Source: Erigeron canadensis
Taxonomy: Eukaryota; Streptophyta; Magnoliopsida; Asterales; Asteraceae
DNA length: 64,000 bases
Reading direction: 5' to 3'
Assembly (NCBI RefSeq): GCF_010389155.1
Contig: NC_057769.1
Span: forward strand, 21,514,735 to 21,578,734
The notes beneath the pieces were generated by a model. The model had not been told where the DNA came from. It made no database searches and was given only the letters and a program-made list of their open reading frames with translations. Shown here one piece after another: positions 55,431 to 64,000 of this stretch. How positions within the stretch are numbered: the first letter of the stretch is position 1; each line of letters begins with the position of its first letter. A program made the position numbers and the translations under genes.

Positions 55431-55655
55431 GTGCGTTTGGTTGTTCAAAAATGAAGGAATCTCATTCCGTTAGAATGTACATATTCACTCAATTTAAGAT
55501 ATATCCATTCATTTGGGTTGGGGGAAGGAAATTCCCTCCTTCACTTAAAAATTCAAAAAATGTGAAACATTTTGTCAAATTCCATTCCGTCAAATTTCAA
55601 TTCATTTGACAGATTTAATTTCCTTACAAAAACATTCTGTGAACTAAATACACTT
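55431..55655. mobile_element. Possible hAT-like MITE
   Basis: The left end GTGCGTTTGGTT and the right-end complement GTGTATTTAGTT are similar. Such ends occur in plant hAT MITEs. Interior without ORF. Confidence 0.3.
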
Positions 55656-55720
55656 TTATTTACTTCGTGCCGAATCCCTTGCTAGATCAGGGTGTCACAT
55701 GGTGTATTTAAAAAAAAAAT

Positions 55721-55880
55721 GTTAAACGAAGCCCTTAGGGCTTCACTAAGGGCTTCACTTAACGTGCATAAAAAAGTTGTATGTTTTTATATCAAAAGCT
55801 TACCTTCTGATTTTTATGGTAAGTGTACAACTATTTAATGCACCTTAACGAAAGCTCTTAGGGTTTCGTTTAGCAAAACC
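55721..55880. mobile_element. Foldback MITE, family 2, copy a
   Basis: Ends GTTAAACGAAGCCCTTAGGG and CTCTTAGGGTTTCGTTTAGC are inverted repeats; inside are AAAAAGTTGTATG and CTTCTGATTTTT. Followed at once by copy b. Confidence 0.7.
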
Positions 55881-55893
55881 CAAAAATGAAAAT

Positions 55894-56041
55894 GCTAAAC
55901 GAAGCCCTAAGGGCTTCACTTAACGTGCATAAAAAAGTTGTATGTTTCCATATCAAAAGCCTACCTTCTGATTTTTGTGATAAATGTACAACTATTTAAT
56001 GCACCTTAACGAAAACCCTTAGGGCTTCATTTAGCAAAACC
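55894..56041. mobile_element. Foldback MITE, family 2, copy b
   Basis: Same structure and orientation as copy a, 13 bp after it. Confidence 0.7.
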
Positions 56042-57182
56042 TTTAAAAAAAAAGGGATGAAGATTCCTTTTAACTTGTGTTACAACTTAAGAAATAAAGT
56101 TAAAAAACATATTGATCTTTTAGACTGAAATCAGATGATTTTGAAGTCGTGATTCAAGTTCTCTATTTGCATTTAATACTTTTTGAAGTAAAAATTGACA
56201 ATATATGAAGCTACTTAAATTATAATGGAAATAAAACGAAAGATTCTTAAATTATAATGGAAATAAAACGAAAGATAGCTCTAAGTGTGGTCTCACTCAC
56301 CAACCTTTCAAAACGTGGGTGACCATTGCAAAGTAGATGAACCTTCTAGGTGCACCAATTCATACTCTTCCATATCATGGGGTCTATACTCTATAGACCA
56401 TGTATACATAATAGAATTATATGTCAATGCTACCCATCTACCAAAACATACCTCCTTAAATACGTTACATACATTAATTCCTTTTACATTTCTTTTACAT
56501 CCTTCTTTTTCAATGTGTCAATACGTTGTCTCAAAAGAAAATTGACAAAAAAAAAAAATTTTTTTTAATTAAAAACTATTTTAAGAATCTTTTTGACAAA
56601 ATATTAAATTAACATTAAGAAGATTATTAAGATAGCGTGTGAAGAATATTCATAATTTTATAATTATTCATTCAGTCTCAAAAATTGTCCACTTTGAACT
56701 TTTTAATTTCTTTTGTTGAATTTTAATTTTCATTGCTTTTTGTTTATATAAAAAAAAAATAGAATTTAAATGTATTTTCTACTTAATATAATGTTTATCT
56801 AATATTATATAACATAAATTAAAAAGTTTAAGATCAAAATTAAATCCAAGACTTTAAAAAATCATAAGCAGGGAGTATATTTTTATGACATTTGGTATAT
56901 TATATACTTAACAAATGACAATTAAAAGACAAAATGAATCATCATACAATGAACACTGTCTTTCTAAATTGATCTCTTTTCAGTTTTCTTGAATCTTTTT
57001 ACAATGAACCTTTTCTCGAACAAGATGTTCTCTTTCTTTGCACAATGGACAATTACAAAATGAAAAGGGAAAAAAAAAAAAACAGAAACAATCTGTTAAG
57101 CTACATACATTTGAAATTAACCAAACAATGTAATAACCTAAAATCAACAAACAAAATGATATTCTTTTTTGTCAAAAAGATT
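56042..57182. other. Intergenic, no gene; possible Stowaway-like MITE
   Basis: 56664-56880 starts ATTCAGTCTCAAAAATTGTCC and ends GCAGGGAGTATA. This recalls Stowaway-type MITEs, but the inverted ends match poorly. The rest is AT-rich downstream sequence of the kinase gene. Confidence 0.35.
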
Positions 57183-58583
57183 TTACGCAGTCGTTTGAAC
57201 ACAAGAGGCTGATCGAGCGACTAAGTAAAATCTTCTTGAACTCGTACTTGAACTTTCCCCAATCGAACGATTTCGTTCAAAGTTATTTCCACGAACAATG
57301 CCATTTAAACTAGAACCCTCATCTTTTAATCTCGACCTCCGATGAACCTTTGGTTTAATAGTCTCATCCTTATCATTCTCAACGCGTCCCGCCATAAGAT
57401 CCATCAGATTATTTCGAGACCTTAAATCCGAATAAACCCTTCTAGGATTACTCAAGGGCCTCACATCACCACCGCCGCCACTCTTTGTCCTAGAAGACAC
57501 TATTTCAACGGGTCTACCGACGGTCTCAACCATCAAACACGGGTTCCCTAAACCATTCCAAGGCCGTAAAGGAACCAACTTAGTCAATGAACTAAGCGAC
57601 TCCACAATCTCACTCATCGATGGCCTCCTTTCCCTACAAGACCTAACACATTTCGCAGCAATCACCACCAATTGTTTCCTAACCATAGGATCCTTAGGGG
57701 GCGGAATCCTGGGGTCAAAAACACTCAAAAGCTTCCCTCTCCTAATCAATGGAATCGCCCAATCCACAATCGAAGGAGGCGAATAACTAACATCAATAGC
57801 TTTCCTACCACTAATAATCTCCAACAGCAATATCCCAAAACTAAAAACATCCGTTTTAGTACTCAAATTATCCGGGGTCACATATCCCGGATCAAGGTAC
57901 CCCATCGTACCTGCCGGCGGTGTCGATAGTAGACGAAAATCGTCTACATGACACCGCAATGCCAACCCAAAATCCCCCAACCGCGCATTCATATTTCTAT
58001 CTATAAGCACATTAGCCGACTTAATATCCCGGTGAATCACTGGGGGCACGGCTGAATGTAAAGTCTCAATCGCCTTGGCCGTCTGTACGGCCAAGCGAAT
58101 TCTCCGCCCCCAATTTGGGGGCGGACCCGCCCCACCATGTAAAGTATCATATAAAGTCCCATTACACATAAATTCCACAACTAACAATCTATTATTAAAA
58201 GGGGTTTTAGTAAAACCAACTAAATTAACTAACCTTGGACTATGCAGTTTAGACAATATATCTATCTCATTTTCCACCTCACTTTCTGGCACGGCGGAGT
58301 GACGGTGGTTATGATGATGGGAAGGCTTTTTCACGGCGACTAAACGGCCGTTACTAAGAAGGGCCTTGTAGACTAAACCATGGCTGCCACGGCCAAGTAG
58401 TTTTTGATCAGAAAAATTATTAGTAGCAATTTCTAAATCTTTGTAATCAAAATATTGGATTTTTTTGTTGATGGGTGTCTCCAAGATTTCATTTTGAGTA
58501 AGAAAGTTGGTGCTTTTTAGAGTCTTTTTTGATGGGGTTTGGATTTGTATAGATGATTCAGCTTTACAAGAAAGATAGCCCAT
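57183..58583 (-). CDS. Receptor-like cytoplasmic kinase (At3g51990-like)
   Basis: A single-exon Ser/Thr kinase of 466 residues, the one intact host gene here. ATG 58583 is chosen because the product then begins MGYLSCK. Gly2 and Cys6 suit myristoylation and palmitoylation, hence plasma-membrane attachment, and I recall Arabidopsis At3g51990 starting the same way. The codon before it is TTG, not a plant start. Kinase domain about 58-335: glycine loop GRGSHGLV (64-71), Lys85 in VAVK, HRDIKSAN (184-191, RD type), DFG (204-206), GTMGYLDPGY activation segment (225-234), TDVFSFGILLLEI. No signal peptide or transmembrane segment. The Ser/Arg-rich tail (about 340-466) is probably disordered. Substrates are unknown. 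Confidence 0.93.
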   Translation of the reverse strand: MGYLSCKAESSIQIQTPSKKTLKSTNFLTQNEILETPINKKIQYFDYKDLEIATNNFSDQKLLGRGSHGLVYKALLSNGRLVAVKKPSHHHNHRHSAVPESEVENEIDILSKLHSPRLVNLVGFTKTPFNNRLLVVEFMCNGTLYDTLHGGAGPPPNWGRRIRLAVQTAKAIETLHSAVPPVIHRDIKSANVLIDRNMNARLGDFGLALRCHVDDFRLLSTPPAGTMGYLDPGYVTPDNLSTKTDVFSFGILLLEIISGRKAIDVSYSPPSIVDWAIPLIRRGKLLSVFDPRIPPPKDPMVRKQLVVIAAKCVRSCRERRPSMSEIVESLSSLTKLVPLRPWNGLGNPCLMVETVGRPVEIVSSRTKSGGGGDVRPLSNPRRVYSDLRSRNNLMDLMAGRVENDKDETIKPKVHRRSRLKDEGSSLNGIVRGNNFERNRSIGESSSTSSRRFYLVARSASCVQTTA

Positions 58584-58659
58584 CAAAATTCTCTCTCAGT
58601 GTGTGTGTGTGTTTAGGTTGGATTAATGAAAATGGAAATTAGGAACAGGGTGGGTGGAT

Positions 58660-58681
58660 GATGTATATATTATATATTGTA
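58660..58681 (-). promoter_or_regulatory. Probable TATA region of the kinase gene
   Basis: TATATAATATATAC on the minus strand, about 80 bp before the ATG. A CA/GA-rich leader ((CA)n then GAGAGAG) lies between. Confidence 0.5.
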
Positions 58682-59972
58682 TTGTATTGTATGTGATATT
58701 GTGATGTATGTATGTATGATTGAAGATGATGGAAGGGGTGTTTGTCAATACATACTCAATTGTGAGAAGTCAAAAGAAGAAGAGATGGATTGAAGTGGGA
58801 GAGAGAGGGGATCACAGGAAGAAAATGGGGTACCCTACCTTACATAATAAGTGCATGAAAGGCATTTAATTCTTTGGATCTTGGAACTTAATTAATGTTT
58901 TACCTCCAAAATTAACTAACTACGACACGAGTGCATCTTGAGTTTTATTTTGATGATACAAGAAAATAAAAATAAAAAACTTTTAATTTTTGTATTCTTG
59001 AGTTTTTGTTTTAAAAGAAAGAGAAAGGAAAAAAAGGGAAAAATAAGATATTTTGATCCCAAAACTTTCTTGCCAAAAGTGGCAAGATTTGGAAGGAAAA
59101 GTGGTGAAATTATTATTATACCCCTCAAACTTATATAAAGGTTTTAATTACTACAAGGCTATAAATGTAAAATTGTATATTTTTATCATTTCTTTTCCTT
59201 CCCTTCTAACTCAAGAATACATTTAACTATCAACTTTCTTTTCTTCTCTTTTCTTTCAACTCGAGAATGTCATATTTTTTATGTAATTATCTATCCTTTC
59301 TTTCCCTATCCAATCTTTTCATTTCTTTTCTTTTAATAAAACCTCAAAAATACAGTGTACGAGTTTACCGCGGTAAATCAAATCAAAATATACATACCAA
59401 AATATAAAAATATCTTGCTATTATACTATTAATATTTTTTAAGTAACCATAAAAATGACATGATTATAAGGTTGTCCTTGTGAACAATGTAAAACACATA
59501 ACGACCTAACCTTTTAAATGACAATTAAAACTAGTTATATAATTCGACATATTTGCTTGTTTGTTTAAATCGAAGATAAATGTTCATTTTAAAACTAATA
59601 TTTAATATTTTCGTGAAAATTAGAATACTGGTTAAACGTATTGTGATTTGAAAGGCATTGTGTTTTTAAAAAGCACATTGTGTTAAATTCAGATCACAAT
59701 GTGTTTTGGTTAGTTTTATAGTTGTCACAGAAATTTTAATTTTCAAATGATGATAATCCTTAAATTGAATCAAATAATAATAATAAATAAACATGTTGAT
59801 GATATATATCAAGATATGCACATTTGAAACTTTCAAAATTGATCGCTCAAAAATAATTTTATTGGTCTTTTACATTTTATTCTCTTTAGGAATGTCAAAA
59901 CTCAAAATACATATTTCAAATTCAAATAATCTGATCTGACCGAATTTGTTTACCCAATTTGTTTTGGAAAAT
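58682..59972. other. Kinase upstream region and intergenic DNA
   Basis: AT-rich; (TATG)n-like phrases near 58705. No gene. TATCTTGCTATTATACTATTAATA near 59411 might be a Helitron 5' end. Confidence 0.45.
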
Positions 59973-60138
59973 GATAATGACAGCCCTAAGAGCTGTCACT
60001 AACAACATATTACATACTTAAAAACTTGTACATTATATATTAAAAACCGCCTCCTGATTTTTCTAACAGCAAGGTATAAATTTTAATGCACCCAATTAGT
60101 TTTTACTGATAACCCTAAAGGCTATCACTAACAAAACC
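59973..60138. mobile_element. Foldback MITE, family 2 relative
   Basis: GATAATGACAGCCCTAAGAG at the left and CTAAAGGCTATCACTAAC at the right form subterminal inverted repeats. Interior CTCCTGATTTTT and TTTTAATGCACC match family 2 copies at 55721 and 55894. Confidence 0.55.
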
Positions 60139-61084
60139 CATTTGTTTTAGTTAAAAGACTTGCAAAAGGCATAAAAAGAATAAAATGAGCAATTATTACC
60201 TATGTAGCACCGAAACGGGTAAGGGAATGATATGGGAACGGAGAACGATAAAACTAAAAAATTCAGGATACGGGAAAGGCAATAAAATAATATACAAATA
60301 TAAATTATATCGATTTTTATAGAGAAAGAGACTTGAGAGAGTATGTATAATTGTATATGTATAACTGTATAATATATGCTTGATCAGTAATTACTCATTG
60401 AATGTTTAGTGTTTAATAATTGGTTTTGGAACAGAAAAAATTTAATGTTGATCAAAATGTATATAATATATCCTGTTTGGGTTTGGGGAATAGAAAAAGT
60501 CCATTAAAACCTTGATATAAATTAGAAACAGTATGGAAACTTCAAAGAAATGTTTCGGTAACTATAGAAAATTCAAGGAAAGGTTTCATACGTGTTTCGT
60601 ACGCAGAAACAGTTCCATGGAGTTTCGCAAACGGGTACGCCTACCTGTTTGGATACTATATAACAATTTAACTCAACTTAGCTACAACAAACTTTTTTTT
60701 TTTTAACGATTGTGTACGTTTAGAGTTTCTTATTTTTAACACTTAACTTTTGTATTTTTAACTTTAGTCTAACTTTTTGTAACCTACATAATTTTTAGAT
60801 TCTTAACTTTAGTTTAACTTATTGTATACACTTAAGTATAATTTATTTTAAAAGTTTTTAATTTTTATCATATAACTTTGGGTTTTAACTTTAATCATCA
60901 AGTTTTATCTTTTTATTTTTTTTTACTTTTGATCTTTTACCTTAAGATATCTAACTTTTACCATTTTTGAGTTTCTTATTTTTACCACTTAACTTTTGAG
61001 TTTTTTAACTTTAGTCTAACTATAGTAAACTTTAAGTGTACAAACTTGTAAGTAATGTTGTATGTATATTTGCATGACGCAGCG
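60139..61084. other. AT-rich intergenic DNA with degenerate repeats
   Basis: 60690-61040 repeats phrases such as TTTTTAACTTTAGTCTAAC and TTATTTTTAACACTTAAC. No ORF. Confidence 0.6.
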
Positions 61085-61120
61085 ATGATCCCAGGGTAAC
61101 ATCCGGGGTCAAAAAACTAG
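61085..61120 (+). mobile_element. Possible Helitron 3' end
   Basis: A short GC-rich stem (GATCCC/GGGGTC with one wobble) is followed by AAAAAACTAG and then T. A hairpin a few bases before CTAG-T is the Helitron 3' signature. The 5' end is uncertain. Confidence 0.35.
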
Positions 61121-63346
61121 TTATTAACATAATAAAATCTCTGACTAGTAACGTGTATTTTTCTTTAACGAAAAATACACTTTATTACATACTATTAAAT
61201 TTTTCATTGTCAAGACATGAACGTTGGTTTCTATCCCAAAAGACAACAACTTCTACTAAATAGTCTAACTACGTATTGACTACCAACAACGAGTAATTAA
61301 CACGACCAAAGCTTGAACATAGTAATCATGGATTAAAGTTAGCAAATCAACGTAGGAGACTAGGAGATTTATAACTATATCCAAAATTAATGAAGAAACA
61401 TATATTACCATTAAAATCAATTTTATTTAGGCTGACTTTGTGAACCGACTCAAGTCACAAAACCCGAACGCAAATAACTGAAATTTGTATTTGGTTTGTA
61501 GTACGGGTTAGAGCCATGCTAAAATGACAAACAAATTACAAACTAATTATTACAAACATAGGTGGCATGTATGGTGGTTCAATCAAATAAAATATGAAAA
61601 GAAAAGAGAATAAATAGAATTGGTTTAATTGGTGAAAGTTAAGTTTGTAAAAAATCTTTTGTAAAAGGTTTGTAAACTTAGAATTACTCATTATATAAGT
61701 ATATTAGTATCTAAGTTGTCTTAAAAAGAATTGCTTAGTAAGCTAGTGTTTATCGCTTTATGTTAATTGGAGTGGTGAAAAGGAGAGATGGACTCGAAAA
61801 CGTAGTTTTTTAAGTTCAAATTTGATCCAAGATGAAAAATACATTCTTTATATGCACGTTAAATACAACAATTAGTGTTATATTTAGGATTTTTCTAACT
61901 ATAATATTAAGGGTCATAGTTAACAAAACCCTCCCGGATTTGTTAACTCTCCCGGATAGTTAATTATGACTCGTTGAATATGTGGTAAATCGATTTTACA
62001 TGGTTTCTGAATTCTGAGTGATTCACCAAGTACTATATATAGTTATTTCATGTACCATGGATAATCCACTGTAACATATTTAAACATTATTATATAAGTT
62101 CTTAGCTGGTAATCAACTGAAAAATCTTTCCTGTAAATATAGAAAAAAATTAACAACTCATTGTGAGCCAATTAGTAACGGTCATATACTAGAAACAATA
62201 AGATAATAACAAAAAGGAGCATGAGATATAAATAGTCAAACTAAACGGCCCATTTTGGCTCTAAATAAGAACACAAAGTACTGTATAATGAGAAAAAAGT
62301 TTACCCTATGGAGACAAAATTAAATATGTTGCCTATTAGACATATAATTTCTATAAAAATCGATAGGATCTATATATAATTTACTTTTACGATGATTGCA
62401 TATATGTAATTATGTATCAACGTTTTCGTTATTTCACTAAAAGAAATATATCACATATCAAAAAAGTTTGTGACAATAGGTCAATAGCGGTCTACAATAT
62501 TTTGCCCAAACGGCCTTCATTCCTACCAACAAGGTTGTGCATTTTATACTACGTTGATGGATGACAATTATATAACATGTAAGTAACAAATTAGATTACT
62601 CATTCAAAGCATGTACGGAAAAGTAGATTGCAAAGTATAAAATTAATTTACGTATATGATAAGATATAACTCACTGAAAAGTATGTATATTGGTGTAACT
62701 AATAAAAATTTCCCTTATATTATAAAGGAAGTGATGTTAATACCAAAGTTTTGATAATTTTACCATAAAATACAATAGTTTATGTATATTGTATAATTGA
62801 CTAATGCACATTAATAGTAAATGTATATACGAATATCATTTTCCATATTATAAAGTACTATCTTTAATTAGTTGACTTTTTAATCTATGTGATTAAACCA
62901 AATGACAGTTGGTAAAAGAATATTATTATTTCATTCTACATTTTTATGTCTAAATTGTCTTTATATATAAGAATGACTTCATTTTATTTTATATAATGTT
63001 GAACAGAGTAAAACTTTTTTATATATACTTTTTCACTATCATTATTCAAGTAAATTTGAAAGCGCATTTTAATTGTTAGTTTGGACAGCATATGTGTTTA
63101 CAATTCTTTCTATAATGGTAAATAATACTCTATATAAGAAAACTAAGAAAATGAGTTTTCCAAAGGAAAATTATAAGACTGTGCAGAATAGTCCGTAATG
63201 TGCATTCCCATGCCCAAAAGCGCACACACCCCTCATGCCCCTGGGGGCGTTCACGACCATAAAATGTCATTCTTTTACATTTCTTTGACAAATGACAAGT
63301 GTTGTTTCCAAACTAATAAAACAAATGTAATAAGATAAAAGGTTAA
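61121..63346. other. Intergenic, no gene
   Basis: AT-rich with no recognisable ORF or RNA gene. TTCCCTTATATTATAAAGGAAGTGATG at 62709 resembles a Helitron 5' end, without a partner. A GC-rich patch with CCCCTGGGGGCG is near 63237. Confidence 0.5.
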
Positions 63347-63620
63347 GTGCGTTGGAATGTAACCAACTATGTCTGAAATGTTATTTATCTACGAATTCAA
63401 ATCGACTTTTATTGTATGCATAATTTAGTAAAAATTTTCAAATTATGTAACTCTTTGTGATCAACCAATCAAAAAATTGCACGTGACAACTCATATGATT
63501 ATCGCGTATGTCATGTTACATGATTTGAACATTTTAGTACATTTATGCATAAAATAAAAGTCAATTTGAATTCGTAGATAAATAACTTTTCAGTATTGGT
63601 TAATTACATTCTGACACACA
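63347..63620. mobile_element. Foldback MITE, family 1, copy c
   Basis: The clearest copy. GTTATTTATCTACGAATTCA at 63380 is matched by its complement ending at 63586, with arms over 70 bp. Centre: CAACCAATCAAAAAATTGCACGTGACA, then ATGATTATCGCGTATGTCATGTTACAT. Confidence 0.8.
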
Positions 63621-64000
63621 TAACCCTAAGATAAATTTTGGATTACCTAGAATAACCCCAAAGCTATCTTTGATGAGTATGGGGAAGGTTGAGATATAAT
63701 AGTCTTACCCGTACAAAAATAGAATAAAATCTACATCTTTGATGGGCATAAAGATCACACTTTAACCTCTGCCTCGAGATATAAGAGCTTCAACCACTTA
63801 ATTAAACCTAGTTGATTTCATCTATTTGAAATGTATTACACTTTTGATTTTGATGGTCACAAATGTCGATAACATGCTTTTAGGTTTTTTACGATAAGCA
63901 AAGGATAGGTGTTGACAACTTGACATCGCTTGTCCTTTCATACATAGAGTTTCCATTTCCATCACATCAACCCAATCCTTTTTTTGCATTGCTATTAAAT
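63621..64000. other. Intergenic, no gene
   Basis: Nothing recognised. Confidence 0.6.

Overview
This window reads as a plant nuclear repeat block. It is AT-rich and filled with LTR retrotransposons and short foldback elements. The one intact host gene is near the right side. The codon use, the plant tRNA-iMet primer sites, the Sirevirus-type Copia elements and the kinase (closest in memory to Arabidopsis At3g51990) point to a dicot. The gag, pol and extra-ORF style reminds me of Asteraceae genomes, but that is an inference.

Layout. 1-3405 is the 3' end of a Sirevirus (SireA): RNase H end, long 3' non-coding region, 312-bp LTR. It sits inside a Gypsy LTR (3406-3767), which is followed by a primer site and a decayed Gypsy interior. 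6928-18693 is SireB, a Sirevirus on the + strand with both LTRs, a broken gag-pol and a long extra ORF behind pol. 18694-19194 is an inverted, internally deleted SireA relative. 19195-20434 is a Gypsy LTR on the + strand. 20435-24180 is the 5' part of a minus-strand Gypsy (gag, leader, LTR), nested in the leader of another minus-strand Gypsy (24181-27073). 27870-52702 is SireC (minus strand, TSD ATTTT). A close relative, SireD (36055-48406, minus strand, TSD CAGTT), is inserted in its integrase gene.

52703-64000 is host intergenic DNA with a small broken gene (53127-53571), two families of foldback MITEs, a hexanucleotide repeat, a possible Helitron end, and an intact receptor-like cytoplasmic kinase gene (57183-58583, minus strand).

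The Sireviruses share a plan: 5' LTR, iMet primer site, large gag, pol in another frame (PR-IN-RT-RH), a central polypurine motif, a roughly 1 kb spacer, then a large extra ORF and the 3' LTR. The most interesting material is in this plan. The extra ORF is preceded in all three copies by the same ACGT-core motif and a TATA box 135-160 bp before its ATG, which suggests its own promoter. A 9-bp stem-loop is kept at the gag-pol junction, and the protease has DSA where DSG is normal. No element here looks able to move on its own: each gag-pol carries stops or frameshifts.
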